A DNA stretch of 64,000 bases from Sphingomonas crocodyli (GCF_004005865.1 NZ_SACN01000003.1:434001-498000); one strand, 5' to 3'; positions 1-8,961 are shown, numbered from the stretch's first letter. The notes: generated by a model from the letters alone, not told the origin. Numbers and translations are program-made.

Positions 1-1
1 C

Positions 2-154
<153 letters not shown>

Positions 155-164
155 TCGCGCGGCG

Positions 165-1262
165 ATGCCCGACGCCGATCGCCTTCTCGCGCTCGTCGAG
201 GCGCTTTACGCTAGCCTTGCCGACAAGCAGCCGTGGGAGGCTTTTCTACGCGCGCTCGCTTCGGCGACCGGCGCCGATTTCGCCGCGCTGATCCTGACCG
301 CGCCCGGCTATCGCGGGCCGGGTCTGATCGCCAGCCCCCCGACGCTGCCGGAATCGGCGCAACTCTATGCCGAGCAGATGTTTCGCAGCGATCCGTTCGT
401 CGGCCTGCCCGAAGGCGAAGTGACCGCCTTTTCGGACTTCGTCACCGCCGGCACGATCAATGCCGAGTTCCGCGCCTATCTCGATCGGGGTCACAGCGGC
501 AGCATATTGGGCGTCGATCTGCGCGAGGGCGCGGGGTTCGAGGCGCGCCTGCGGATCACGCGCGACGATCCGCGACCCGCCTTCGAACCCGATCGGCGCA
601 CACTCTTGCAGGGCCTTGTACCTCATTTGCGGATCGCGATCCGCCTGTTCGCGCAGAGCCAGGCGAAGGCGGCTGAGGAAGGGTTGTATCGCGACGCGAT
701 CGAGCAACTCGCGCTCGCCATGTTCATCCTCGATCGCCACGGCCATGTCGTCCGCGCCAATCGCGGCGCGGAGGCTCTGCTGGCGCAGGGTGACGGGCTC
801 TCCACCTTCCAGGGGCGGCTGCGCATCGCCGATCGCGTAGCGGCAACGCAGCTCGATCGGCTGCTCGCCGCGCCGCCTCCGCTCGATCGCGCCGCGCGCA
901 TCCGCATATCGCGCCCGTCCGGGGCGCCCGAATTGGGCGCGATTGCGCGTGCGGTGCCCGCGCCTGACTATCTCGCGGCAAGCGGGGCGGCGCTCGCCTT
1001 GTTCATCGCCGATCCGTCGCTCGCCGGGCAATTGAGCCCCGGCGTGCTGCGCGACCTGTTCCGCCTGACGCCGGCCGAAGCTTTGCTCGCCACCGCGCTT
1101 GCGGCCGGAAGCAGCCTTGCCGAGTCCGCACAGCAGCTCGGCATCGCCTACAACACCGCGCGATCGCATCTGCGCGCGATCTTCGAAAAGACCGGCACCC
1201 GCCGCCAGTCGCAGCTCGTCTATCTGCTCAGGTCGAGCATCGCCGGCCTTGATGCCGATTAG
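165..1262 (+). CDS. LuxR-family helix-turn-helix transcriptional regulator
   Basis: A 365-residue protein if translation starts at the ATG at 165; the open frame runs further upstream but there overlaps the old-yellow-enzyme gene. The last 60 residues form a LuxR-type helix-turn-helix (LTPAEALLATALAAG, then SLAESAQQLGIAYNTARSHL, then FEKTGTRRQSQLV). The N-terminal 280 residues carry no autoinducer domain I can name and look like a PAS/GAF-like sensor. It ends four bases inside the convergent IclR gene. Together with the old-yellow-enzyme, IclR and SDR genes it probably belongs to a catabolic locus. DNA-binding function is clear; the ligand is unknown. Confidence 0.85.
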   Translation: MPDADRLLALVEALYASLADKQPWEAFLRALASATGADFAALILTAPGYRGPGLIASPPTLPESAQLYAEQMFRSDPFVGLPEGEVTAFSDFVTAGTINAEFRAYLDRGHSGSILGVDLREGAGFEARLRITRDDPRPAFEPDRRTLLQGLVPHLRIAIRLFAQSQAKAAEEGLYRDAIEQLALAMFILDRHGHVVRANRGAEALLAQGDGLSTFQGRLRIADRVAATQLDRLLAAPPPLDRAARIRISRPSGAPELGAIARAVPAPDYLAASGAALALFIADPSLAGQLSPGVLRDLFRLTPAEALLATALAAGSSLAESAQQLGIAYNTARSHLRAIFEKTGTRRQSQLVYLLRSSIAGLDAD

Positions 1263-2092
1263 TGCGCCGTCGCGCTCACGCCGTTGAGGCGATCGAGATG
1301 GCGGCTCGTCACTTGCTGCACCGTGCGAGCGATCCGCTTTTCATCGGCTTCGCAAGAAAACAACCGCGGACCGACCACGCCGATCGCGTGCGGGGAGGCC
1401 GCGTGGGTGACGATCAGCGGGATCGCGATCGAATCCACCGGGCTGGCGCCATTGCGGCGATGGACCGCATAGCCGCGCGCGCGGGTGCGCTCGACCTTGT
1501 CGACCAATGCTTCGAACATCGACGGGCCGTCGGGGCCGATGCCCATCTGCTGGGTCCGCATCGTCAGGTCAGCAAGCTGGACATTGCTGTGCCGCGTCAG
1601 CATCGCGGCGGCGAAATTGGTGCTCGGGCGCCACATATTGCCGACATGGCAGACCATCTCGGCCGGATAGCGCTCGTCCTGCTCGACCCAATCGCCGGTG
1701 ACGAGCGCGACCGGATCGACCCAGCAATCATTCTGCTGGGTGACGATCACGGTGGCGCCGGTCTCGGCGCGCAGATCGGCCATCAGCCCGGCAATCGCAT
1801 CCTCGCCGAAGAAGTTGCGCTCGATCGTCCGCACGTTCGCGACCAGCTTGTACGACGGCGAATAGAGCTTCGAGACCGCATTGTAGCTCAGGAAGCCGCT
1901 GACCGAGAGCGTCCGCAAAATCTCGTCCGCGCTCGAATTGGGAATGCCCAGCGCCTCGCTGACCTTGGTGGTGCGCACCGGGGCCGAAACCCCCATGAAG
2001 AAGTTGATGACCTCCACGGTGCGCAGGCAGGATTTCACGCCCGCGCGCGCCTTCTGCGTTCCCGATGCACGATCTGGCCTGGACGAGCCCAT
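1259..2092 (-). CDS. IclR-family transcriptional regulator
   Basis: A 277-residue regulator. An N-terminal winged helix-turn-helix (CLRTVEVINFF, TTKVSEALGIPNSSADEILRTL) is followed by the IclR effector domain (AIAGLMADLRAETGATV, then a late VDSIAIPLI segment). The start at 2092 is chosen because GGGAGAGAAT lies directly upstream; an in-frame ATG at 2110 is less well served. Members usually repress catabolic genes in response to a small aromatic or organic acid. The divergence of this gene and its neighbours from the SDR suggests it controls that locus, but no operator was identified. Confidence 0.88.
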   Translation of the reverse strand: MGSSRPDRASGTQKARAGVKSCLRTVEVINFFMGVSAPVRTTKVSEALGIPNSSADEILRTLSVSGFLSYNAVSKLYSPSYKLVANVRTIERNFFGEDAIAGLMADLRAETGATVIVTQQNDCWVDPVALVTGDWVEQDERYPAEMVCHVGNMWRPSTNFAAAMLTRHSNVQLADLTMRTQQMGIGPDGPSMFEALVDKVERTRARGYAVHRRNGASPVDSIAIPLIVTHAASPHAIGVVGPRLFSCEADEKRIARTVQQVTSRHLDRLNGVSATAH

Positions 2093-2174
2093 ATTCTCTC
2101 CCACCTTCATACGCTGCCCCGCATCGGCCTGCCCGTATGAAAGCGCCAATTCATCATCCAAATGGTCTAGGTCA

Positions 2175-2969
2175 TCAGTCGTCGACCTGCGGGCGCCACG
2201 ACACACCGTTGATATGGGTGCCGCCACCCAGGAACAATGTGTTGCCGTTGGTGAACCGCCCGCCTTCGCTGGCGAGGAAGACGGCGGCCGGGCCAATATC
2301 CTGTTCGGCATCGCCGAAGCGGCCGATCGGCACCTGTTCGAGCAGGCGCGTCTTCATTTCGGGATTGGCATCGAAATAGGCGATCGCGGCGGGGCTCATC
2401 GACGATGGACAGATCACGTTGACGGTGATGCCGTGCCCGCCCCACTCGACCGCCGCGGTGCGGCTGAGCGCCCGCACCGCCTCCTTGCTGACATTATAGG
2501 CGACGGTGAACATGTGCGCGTTGACGCCGTTGAGCGAGCCCATGTTGATGATCCGGCCATAGCCCTGCGCCTTCATCGCCGGAAAGGCGGCGCGCATCGC
2601 CCAGAAGGTCGACCAGTAATTGAGGTCGAGCGCGGCGGCCATGTCCTCGTCGCTATGCTGTTCGATCCGCTTGGCGAAGCTGCCGCCGGCATTGTTGACG
2701 AGGATGTCGAGCCGACCGAACCGATCGATCGTCGCGGCGATCATCGCCTCGACATCGGCGCGCCGGGTGACGTCGGTGGCGATATAGTGCGCGTCGATGC
2801 CGAAGCTGTCGCGCAGATGCTGCGCTTCCGCTTCGCCCTGATCGCGGTTGCGCTGCGCTATGACGACGCCGCTCACGCCCGCATCGGCAAAGGCGCGCAC
2901 CACGCCCTGCCCGACGCCCTGGCCACCCCCTGTCACCAGCGCAAACCGACCCTCCAGTAATACACCCAT
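2175..2969 (-). CDS. SDR-family NAD(P)-dependent oxidoreductase
   Basis: A 264-residue classical short-chain dehydrogenase. The cofactor motif TGGGQGVGQG is near residue 13, NNAG near residue 90, and the catalytic SerxxxTyrxxxLys arrangement appears as NMGSLNG followed by YNVSK. The C-terminus ends FLGGGTHINGV, a common form of the SDR tail. The start ATG at 2969 has AGGAG about 12 bases upstream. It is transcribed with the same polarity as the IclR gene, which lies 82 bases downstream. It probably oxidises a secondary alcohol or reduces a ketone in the adjacent catabolic pathway; the substrate cannot be predicted. Confidence 0.9.
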   Translation of the reverse strand: MGVLLEGRFALVTGGGQGVGQGVVRAFADAGVSGVVIAQRNRDQGEAEAQHLRDSFGIDAHYIATDVTRRADVEAMIAATIDRFGRLDILVNNAGGSFAKRIEQHSDEDMAAALDLNYWSTFWAMRAAFPAMKAQGYGRIINMGSLNGVNAHMFTVAYNVSKEAVRALSRTAAVEWGGHGITVNVICPSSMSPAAIAYFDANPEMKTRLLEQVPIGRFGDAEQDIGPAAVFLASEGGRFTNGNTLFLGGGTHINGVSWRPQVDD

Positions 2970-3253
2970 CAGTTTTTGACTCCTTGCGTAGAGGAATGCT
3001 GGGGCAGATTGTGTCCGGCGTGGCGTCGCGCCGATCATTTTTCCAGAGATGTGGATATCTGGCGGTCCGACCCGGTCTACCTGCCATGGTTCGTAGCGAG
3101 GGCGTTTTGGACTCGCATCGACGACCAGCCGATTCCGGCGGTTGGGCGCCCGATGGAATGGCGCATGTAGGTGGCGCTCGCGCCCGTGCGATGGGCAGCG
3201 GCGCCGGAGAAATGCGAACGTGCGTCGGACGACGATGGCGCGAGCGAACTCGA

Positions 3254-4108
3254 TCAGCCGCGAGACACGCGAACCGATACCGCAATGCCCGCGGCGTCCT
3301 CGGGCGACCCGGTATAACCGCCGGTGACAGGCAGGATCTGGCGATTATGCCGGGCAACCGCGACCGGAATCAGCTGCGCATCTCCCACGCGATTGTGGGT
3401 CGGATCAAACGTGATCCAGCCAGCGCCAGGCAGGTAAATCTCGGCCCAGGCGTGGGTAGAGCCGGGATCGGCAGCGGCCTGGTCCGGATCGTAGAAATAA
3501 CCCGAAACCGCACGGGCCCCGAACCCCAGGTGCCGCGCGGCGTCGATGAAAAGCGCTGCGATGTCGCGGCACGAGCCGCTTGCGAGCGCGAGGGTCTGAG
3601 CTGGCGCCTGGGTACCTTCCTCTTCACGGACCCGATAGGTGATCGCAGAACGTAGCCCCGCGTTGAGATCCTTGAGAAGGGCAAGCGTATCCGTGGGCTC
3701 GCCAGCGATGAAACCGCGCGCCCAGGCCAGAACCTTCGCGGCGCCGTCACCACTCTGTGGCATGGTAAGCGCTCCGAGATCCGCCTGATCGTCGGGCGAA
3801 TAAGCGAACGGATAATGATGCGCACCGACGGCGATGGGGAAAACCGGATAAGGCGGCGCGTCGTGTTCGATCGTAGCGGCGACGACAATGGCAAGCATGT
3901 CGGTTGGAGAGGTGAAACTGAGGGTGGCAATGCGGTTGGCGAACACGTCGTCGGTCCAGTTTACAGTCGCGGTCCCGCCCGTATCGATCGAGAGGTCCAA
4001 CAGACGAAGTTCCGCCCCGGAACGGGGCGTGACAAGCAGGCGATGGGGTTGGAGCCGCACCGGACGATGATAGCGGTAGACGGTGCGATGGGTGACAGTG
4101 AGGCGCAT
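3254..4108 (-). CDS. Transglutaminase-like cysteine peptidase family protein
   Basis: A 284-residue protein. It begins with the bacterial transglutaminase N-terminal beta domain (RLTVTHRTVYRYHRPV) and continues into a transglutaminase core with the catalytic triad in context: Cys in SGSCRDIA, His in STHAWAEI and Asp in FDPTHN. Homologs are generally thought to act as cytoplasmic proteases or amidases rather than crosslinkers. I chose the ATG at 4108; an upstream in-frame TTG at 4135 would add nine residues but has no ribosome site. No partner gene is adjacent. About 215 bases without a recognisable gene separate it from the SDR gene. Confidence 0.9.
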   Translation of the reverse strand: MRLTVTHRTVYRYHRPVRLQPHRLLVTPRSGAELRLLDLSIDTGGTATVNWTDDVFANRIATLSFTSPTDMLAIVVAATIEHDAPPYPVFPIAVGAHHYPFAYSPDDQADLGALTMPQSGDGAAKVLAWARGFIAGEPTDTLALLKDLNAGLRSAITYRVREEEGTQAPAQTLALASGSCRDIAALFIDAARHLGFGARAVSGYFYDPDQAAADPGSTHAWAEIYLPGAGWITFDPTHNRVGDAQLIPVAVARHNRQILPVTGGYTGSPEDAAGIAVSVRVSRG

Positions 4109-4471
4109 GACGCTCGAACGCGCGGGATTGGTCAAGCGGCTCCATGCCGTTTCGTGAAAATGTCCGGGGCGCGGCCACGGCGGCTATTCAGGCGGATCAA
4201 TCAGAAAGCTCGGGCGGTCGGCAAGTGGCGCCGACTACTGCGTGATCAGCCTATCCGCGCATCACGGTCGCAAGGGTTGGACGATCTCGGGATAGCTTGG
4301 CGAAGCGTGAGCCGCCAATCACACTGTGCCAGTCTGTAGGCCAATAGCTGTGACGGTGACCCCGAGCGGGCCATCGCGATTGCGGCATGACGCAAACGCA
4401 AACCATCAATCTCCGCGAGACTAATGGGCAAAATCAGATGTCAACTTGTCGGCAATGGGGCCGTAACGAGG
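4109..4471. other. Intergenic region without a supported gene
   Basis: About 360 bases between the transglutaminase-like gene and an EcfG-type promoter. Short frames exist on both strands, but none has a start with a ribosome site and protein-like composition. I see no repeat, tRNA or terminator hairpin that I would defend. Confidence 0.5.
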
Positions 4472-4496
4472 GGAACTCGGCCAACACGCCTCCGTT
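4472..4496 (+). promoter_or_regulatory. EcfG (general stress sigma) type promoter, exact consensus
   Basis: GGAAC at 4472-4476, a 16-base spacer and CGTT at 4493-4496. This matches the GGAAC-N16/17-CGTT promoter known for alphaproteobacterial EcfG/SigT factors. It sits 23 bases before the ATG at 4520. Confidence 0.75.
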
Positions 4497-4519
4497 GGGC
4501 AGGAAAATAGGAGAGTATC

Positions 4520-4738
4520 ATGAACCTTTTCGGCGATGGTGGCGCGCTGTGGAGCGTCATTACCATTCTGGGCCCGCTGGTGCTCGGCGCGGCGCTAGCT
4601 TTCGCGCTCATCCGCAACCGTCGGATGACCCGTGCGCAGGAAGAACTTTCCGAACGCGCGACCCGCGAAATGAAAATTGAATCTGCCCGGGCCGAGGGTG
4701 CCGATGGCGCGGCCGAACGTCTTGAGCGTCAGCCTTGA
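4520..4738 (+). CDS. Small single-pass membrane protein
   Basis: A 72-residue protein with a very good ribosome site (AGGAGAG, seven bases before the ATG). One transmembrane helix covers roughly residues 10-31 (WSVITILGPLVLGAALAFALI), followed at once by a basic stop-transfer segment RNRR and a charged helical tail rich in Glu and Arg. The tail is predicted cytoplasmic. It resembles the protein encoded at 4993-5184 in both the hydrophobic part and the IRNR boundary, so the two are probably paralogs. An exact EcfG-type promoter upstream predicts induction in the general stress response. No function is known for this family. Confidence 0.75.
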   Translation: MNLFGDGGALWSVITILGPLVLGAALAFALIRNRRMTRAQEELSERATREMKIESARAEGADGAAERLERQP

Positions 4739-4946
4739 CCTGCCGAGACGGTGACGTCGGGAGGGGAACCGAGGGCGGCGCGGGCTTGGCTGCCGCCATC
4801 TTGGCGAGCGATGACGACGGGTGGCCCAGCGCAATCACGTAGGTTCGATGGACCCCTTTCGCCGCGCCCCCCCCATAGGCGCTCAGAATGCGAGATGGCT
4901 GCTCCCATCCGGATCCGAGCACTGGCTATCACTTTGTTGAGCGTCG

Positions 4947-4971
4947 GGAACCCGAAGACCGCCGTGATGTT
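4947..4971 (+). promoter_or_regulatory. Candidate EcfG-type promoter (TGTT variant)
   Basis: GGAAC at 4947-4951, 16-base spacer, TGTT at 4968-4971, one base away from CGTT. It lies 21 bases before the ATG at 4993. Confidence 0.45.
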
Positions 4972-4992
4972 CGTTGTTCAAAAGGGGCGAGG

Positions 4993-5184
4993 ATGACACA
5001 TCATATGAGCGCAACTTTTGCTTCAGAGGTCGCCGCCAGCCTGGGTCCGTTTCTGTTCGGCGCGTGGATGTTGCTCACGATGATCCGTAATCGCAAGGCG
5101 GTGCGGCAGCGCGAGGCCGATGCAGCCCGGCTGGCGGGCTCAGCTCCTGTAGAGATCACAAAACGCAAAGCCATGGGCGGCTAG
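4993..5184 (+). CDS. Small single-pass membrane protein, paralog of the 4520 gene
   Basis: A 63-residue protein. A hydrophobic helix (VAASLGPFLFGAWMLLTMI) is followed by RNRK and a charged tail containing READAARL, matching the layout of the 72-residue protein encoded 250 bases upstream (LGPLVLGA and IRNRR there, LGPFLFGA and IRNRK here). The start ATG at 4993 follows GGGGCGAGG; an in-frame ATG at 5005 is possible and would remove four residues. The gene has its own candidate EcfG-type promoter, so the pair seems to be separately promoted stress-induced envelope proteins. Function unknown. Confidence 0.7.
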   Translation: MTHHMSATFASEVAASLGPFLFGAWMLLTMIRNRKAVRQREADAARLAGSAPVEITKRKAMGG

Positions 5185-5353
5185 CGTCCCGCCATCCGCA
5201 GGGATCAGCAAAGTCGTTGCAGCCTTATAGCTGACCCGCAGCGATTTTTATGCCTCAGACGGTCCGGGTAGACCTGAGCGCGTCTTGGGCGGGTAGGTGC
5301 GCCACTGCAGCGCGCCGATCATAGCCAGGCTAGGGCCCTACTCTTTAGGCCAG

Positions 5354-5378
5354 GGAACAATTTTCCGCGCAGACGGTC
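5354..5378 (+). promoter_or_regulatory. Candidate EcfG-type promoter (GGTC variant)
   Basis: GGAAC at 5354-5358, 16-base spacer, GGTC at 5375-5378. The last element differs from CGTT at two positions but fits the (C/G)GT(T/C) pattern of the other sites in this window. The ATG at 5406 follows 27 bases later. Confidence 0.35.
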
Positions 5379-5405
5379 CTACCCTCACAAGCAAACGGTG
5401 CGACT

Positions 5406-5714
5406 ATGACGAAGTGTGCGTTGACTATCCCGTTGCTCGGCCTGACATTGATCGCCCTGCCTGGTCCTGCCTCTGCGCAGGCCGACCTCGCCGCCGACCT
5501 GCAGGCGATCAACGCATCCTTTGTTTGTCCCGAGACGATAAGCAATGATGCTGCAAGGAAGACCGCGATGGACGACATCGGCCGCCGGCTGGCGTCGCAC
5601 CGGCTGAGCTATCGGCAGGCGCAGAAGGTGATCGAGACAATGTACGGCCTTCACGGCTGCGGAACCGGCCCGGCGGGCGCATCGGTTTCCGCCACGAGCG
5701 CCGTGACACCCTGA
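5406..5714 (+). CDS. Small secreted protein
   Basis: A 102-residue protein with a clear Sec signal peptide: basic start (MTKC), hydrophobic core (LTIPLLGLTLIALPG) and a cleavage site after ASA (residue 24 or so). The mature part is about 78 residues, helical and mixed charge, with cysteines in VCPE and HGCG that could form one periplasmic disulfide. It resembles no family I can name. A 45-residue acidic protein begins 20 bases after its stop, so the two are probably one transcript. The upstream EcfG-like motif is imperfect. Confidence 0.65.
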   Translation: MTKCALTIPLLGLTLIALPGPASAQADLAADLQAINASFVCPETISNDAARKTAMDDIGRRLASHRLSYRQAQKVIETMYGLHGCGTGPAGASVSATSAVTP

Positions 5715-5734
5715 CTAAAGCATCGGAGCCCGGC

Positions 5735-5872
5735 ATGATGATCAAAACCACAGAAGATGACGCTTCGGAGACGCCGCTGACGGACACGGTCGGCGACGAA
5801 CTCCCCGACGTCGATGATGCGGTCGAAGAGATCAAGGAAACCGGCGAGCCGTTTGGCGGCAACTTCGCCTGA
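5735..5872 (+). CDS. Small acidic protein
   Basis: A 45-residue frame from ATG 5735 (a second ATG follows at 5738) to TGA 5870-5872. GGAG lies eight bases upstream. About a third of the residues are Asp or Glu, with basic residues few, giving motifs such as DELPDVDDAVEEIKE. No membrane segment or signal is present, so a small soluble, probably poorly folded acidic protein is expected. It lies 20 bases downstream of the secreted-protein gene. Recognised only by composition, ribosome site and position. Confidence 0.5.
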   Translation: MMIKTTEDDASETPLTDTVGDELPDVDDAVEEIKETGEPFGGNFA

Positions 5873-6145
5873 GCTGCGCCGCGCGCTGTTTTGTGTGATC
5901 TTTGAAGGCGTGCGGCGTGGTCGCGCCGGGATGTCCCCGCCGCCCTCGCCGCCTGCGACCATTGCGATGCAATGCGAGCGTGAGCCTGCATTTCACGTCG
6001 ATCGAACGCCGCTCTGATGTCATCACCGTGACATGCGCTGGACGCTTTTCATCGGGACGTGGCACATCGGGTTAAAGTTGCTCTCCCGATAGTCCGGGCG
6101 TCCCCTTGCGCGAGTGGCCTTCGCCGAGACCCGCCCAAGGTGGTG

Positions 6146-6301
6146 CTATGTTCTCAGTGCGTAAAACCCGACGATTGCAATGAAAGCCAGGATCACCAGC
6201 GCTAGCCCCCATGTGAGGACATAGCGGGTCGTGTGGGTTGATGCACCGGCCCGGGCTTCCTCGGTCGACAAGTGCACCTGTTTCTCTTGCTCTAATCTCA
6301 T
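6146..6301 (-). CDS. Small single-pass membrane protein (51 residues)
   Basis: Reads from ATG at 6301 to TAG at 6146-6148. An N-terminal charged region (MRLEQEKQVHLSTEEAR) is followed by one transmembrane helix (YVLTWGLALVILAFIAIVGFY) and a very short tail ALRT. The start codon overlaps the stop of the upstream 47-residue gene in an ATGA arrangement, implying translational coupling. Such small tail-anchored proteins are common and uncharacterised in sphingomonads. The 273 bases downstream, up to 5873, hold nothing I can support. Confidence 0.65.
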   Translation of the reverse strand: MRLEQEKQVHLSTEEARAGASTHTTRYVLTWGLALVILAFIAIVGFYALRT

Positions 6302-6441
6302 GAAGCGGTGACCTGTGCCGGGATTTCGGGCAGCGTAGGATCGGCCGGTGCGCCGGGGTCCGGATCGACGGGCGACGGGATGGGATCATCGATCGGCGTA
6401 TCGGCGGGAAACTCAACGGGTGAGGGAGGCTGTGATGCCAT
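6298..6441 (-). CDS. Small proline-rich acidic protein
   Basis: A 47-residue frame from ATG 6441 to TGA 6298-6300, with a strong ribosome site (AAGGAGAA, seven bases upstream). Close to a third of the residues are proline, alternating with Asp and Ala (for example DDPIPSPVDPDP). No hydrophobic segment is present, so it is predicted to be soluble and disordered. Its stop overlaps the start of the 51-residue membrane protein gene, so the two products are probably made together. No family is recognised. Confidence 0.6.
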   Translation of the reverse strand: MASQPPSPVEFPADTPIDDPIPSPVDPDPGAPADPTLPEIPAQVTAS

Positions 6442-6572
6442 AGCTGTTCTCCTTATCCTCCCAACGGACTGGAAAGATATTCGGGCCCAGCATTTCGGCG
6501 AGCCCATACAAAATCGCCGTAGGGCACGCAGTCTCGATCCGACCCGCTTTGACCGGGACGCGCGTAATCCTC

Positions 6573-8858
6573 TCAGATAACGATGCGAACGGGCACCGAC
6601 TTCGCCGCCGGAACATGGCTCTCTGCGGCGTGATGCTCCAAGGGCAAAAGGATATTGGCCTCGGGATAATAAGCGCCCAGACAGCCGCGCGGAATGTCGT
6701 ACGGCGTCACAATGAGCCCGTCGCGCCGTCGACGCATCCCATCGCCGGCATCGGATTCGAGCGCGACGATCTGCCCCTCGCACAGGTTCGCGGCCGCCAT
6801 GTCCTCGACGTTGATGAACAGAGCATCGCGCGTTCCTTTCACTCCACGAAAGCGATCGTAATAGCCGTAGATTGTCGTGTTGAACTGGTCGTTCGATCGT
6901 AGCGTGATAAGCCGGTAACGCCCCTCGGCATCTGCGAATCCCGTGGCGCTTAATCCGGTGGGTACGAAAAACTCGGCCTTGCCGCTGGGCGTCAGCCAGA
7001 TGCGGTCGGCCGCCTTATTACCCTTCCAGAATCCACCGGGGGTGAACAGGCGCGCATTAAAATCCTCGAAGATCTCGGGATAGGTCGCTTCGATTGCGTC
7101 CCGGATGCGCGCATAGTCCGCGACCCAGATATCCCAGTCGACGCGCGGATTGGACGGCACGATCCGCTTTGCGATTTCGGCGACGATCCGAGGTTCCGAC
7201 AGGAGGTGCGGACTGGCGGGCTTCACCTTGCCGCGCGAGCCGTGGATGCAGCTGGTGGAGTCCTCGACCGACACGGCTTGCGGACCGGTCGCCTGAACAT
7301 CTTCTTCGATCCGTCCGAGACAGGGCAGAAGATAGGTCTGACGACCGGCAAAGAGGTGGTTGCGGTTGAGCTTTGTTGCGATCTGGACCGACAGCTCCAG
7401 GCGAGGCCATGCGTTTTCCATGGCCACCGTCTCGGGCACGGCGCGCAGGAAGTTCCCTCCGAGCCCAACGACCGCCTTCACGCTTCCGTCGATGACACCG
7501 CGACAGGTCGCCACCGTATCGAGGCCCTTTTCGGCAGGCGGATCGAAGCCGTACAGTTCCCTGAGCTTGTCGACCGGCGCCAGCTCGGTCTTTTCGGTGA
7601 TGCCGACGGTGCGCTGGCCCTGGACGTTGGAATGACCCCGCACGGGCATAGGCCCCGCACCCGGCTTGCCGATATTACCGCGCATCAGCAGCAGGTTGAC
7701 GACCATGCGGACGTTTTCAACGCCTTTGACATGCTGCGTAAGCCCCATGCCGTAAATAGCGAGAACCGCCTTCGACCGGGCGTAGACGCGCGCGGCATTT
7801 TCGATTGCGGCCAGATCAAGACCGGATTCGCGCTCGATATCGCTCCATTCGGTCGCGCGGACCCTGGCGGCGAACGCGCTAAAGTCGTTCGTGTGTTCGG
7901 ATATGAAGTCGTGATCGAGCACACCGGCCTCGCCCGGCGCCTTCGCATCGTCCCATGCGATCAGATATTTGGCGATGCCGGTCATCACCGCAATGTCACC
8001 ACCGGCCTTAACCTGATGATATTGGGTCGAGATGATCGTCTCATCCAGCGTCGCCATCTCGATCGGGTTTTGCGGATCGGTGAAGCGCTCAAGCCCCCGC
8101 TCCCGGAGCGGATTGAAGGTGATGATCTCCACCCCGCGCTTGCGCGCCTTACGCAGATCATGGAGCATCCGCGGCGCATTCGATCCGACATTCTGCCCGA
8201 AGAAGAGGATCGCGTCACATATGGCGAAATCCTCCTGCCGGGTGGTGCCCACGGGAACCCCGATTGCCGCCTTCAGGCCGACCGAGGTCGACTCGTGGCA
8301 CATGTTGGAACTGTCGGGGAGGTTCTGGTTGCCATACATCCGGGCCATCAGCCCGTACATGTACGAGGCCTCCAGGCTGGTCCGTCCCGACGAATAAAAG
8401 ACGACCGACTTCGGGTCGAGCGGCCGAAGGGCCGCACCGATCGCGTCGAACGCCTCGGCCCAGTCGCAGGCGACATATTTGTCGGTGGCCGCGTCGTAGC
8501 GCAGCGGGTGGGTGAGCCGGCCATGCTGCTCGAGATCATAGTCGCGCCAGCCGCGCAGCGCGGTCAGCGTGTGCTTCTGAAAGAAGTCCGGCGTGGTGCG
8601 CAGCGTGGTCAATTCCCACGCCGTCGCCTTCGCCCCTTCTTCGCAGAACTCGGCCGGATGATGATCGGCGGGTTTTGGCCAGGCGCAGCTGACGCACGCG
8701 AAACCATCCGGCTTGTTCTGCCGCGCGAGTTCGACAAATGTCTCGGGGGCGACGCGCTCGCGGGGCAGGATCTCGGCAAGCGAACGGACCGAGCCCCATC
8801 CGCCTGCAGGGCCTTTGAAAGGGCTGATCCGCGGCTTGTCCGGAGATTGCTTGCTCAT
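6573..8858 (-). CDS. YdeP/FdhF-family molybdopterin oxidoreductase
   Basis: A 761-residue protein of the formate-dehydrogenase-alpha superfamily, closest in layout to YdeP. The N-terminus carries the [4Fe-4S] motif in the form FACVSCAWPKP plus a later cysteine in AEFCEEGAKA. The molybdopterin domains follow (YSSGRTSLEA, SNMCHESTSVGL, FGQNVGSNAPRM, MPVRGHSNVQG), then the C-terminal cofactor-binding barrel (LITLRSNDQFNTTIYG). YdeP is linked to acid resistance in E. coli, but its substrate is unknown. The start ATG at 8858 was preferred over a start 24 bases earlier. It is divergent from the catalase-fold gene across about 100 bases. Confidence 0.9.
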   Translation of the reverse strand: MSKQSPDKPRISPFKGPAGGWGSVRSLAEILPRERVAPETFVELARQNKPDGFACVSCAWPKPADHHPAEFCEEGAKATAWELTTLRTTPDFFQKHTLTALRGWRDYDLEQHGRLTHPLRYDAATDKYVACDWAEAFDAIGAALRPLDPKSVVFYSSGRTSLEASYMYGLMARMYGNQNLPDSSNMCHESTSVGLKAAIGVPVGTTRQEDFAICDAILFFGQNVGSNAPRMLHDLRKARKRGVEIITFNPLRERGLERFTDPQNPIEMATLDETIISTQYHQVKAGGDIAVMTGIAKYLIAWDDAKAPGEAGVLDHDFISEHTNDFSAFAARVRATEWSDIERESGLDLAAIENAARVYARSKAVLAIYGMGLTQHVKGVENVRMVVNLLLMRGNIGKPGAGPMPVRGHSNVQGQRTVGITEKTELAPVDKLRELYGFDPPAEKGLDTVATCRGVIDGSVKAVVGLGGNFLRAVPETVAMENAWPRLELSVQIATKLNRNHLFAGRQTYLLPCLGRIEEDVQATGPQAVSVEDSTSCIHGSRGKVKPASPHLLSEPRIVAEIAKRIVPSNPRVDWDIWVADYARIRDAIEATYPEIFEDFNARLFTPGGFWKGNKAADRIWLTPSGKAEFFVPTGLSATGFADAEGRYRLITLRSNDQFNTTIYGYYDRFRGVKGTRDALFINVEDMAAANLCEGQIVALESDAGDGMRRRRDGLIVTPYDIPRGCLGAYYPEANILLPLEHHAAESHVPAAKSVPVRIVI

Positions 8859-8904
8859 TTGCCCCCGCGATCTGGCTGCCACACTGTGGTTAAGTGGCCC
8901 AAGC

Positions 8905-8929
8905 GGAACGGTTCGACGATCGATTGGTT
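8905..8929 (+). promoter_or_regulatory. Candidate EcfG-type promoter for the catalase-fold gene
   Basis: GGAAC at 8905-8909, a 16-base spacer and GGTT at 8926-8929, one base from the CGTT consensus. The ATG of the catalase-fold gene is 32 bases downstream. The same GGTT variant occurs at 35454 and on the minus strand at 22355. Confidence 0.6.
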
Positions 8930-8961
8930 CAGCGATCTCAACACTTCAGGCGAGACCGAGC

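Noticed and set aside
246..1169. A 307-residue open frame on the minus strand
   Set aside because: Antisense to the LuxR-type regulator, with Arg/Gly/Gln-rich composition and no ribosome site.
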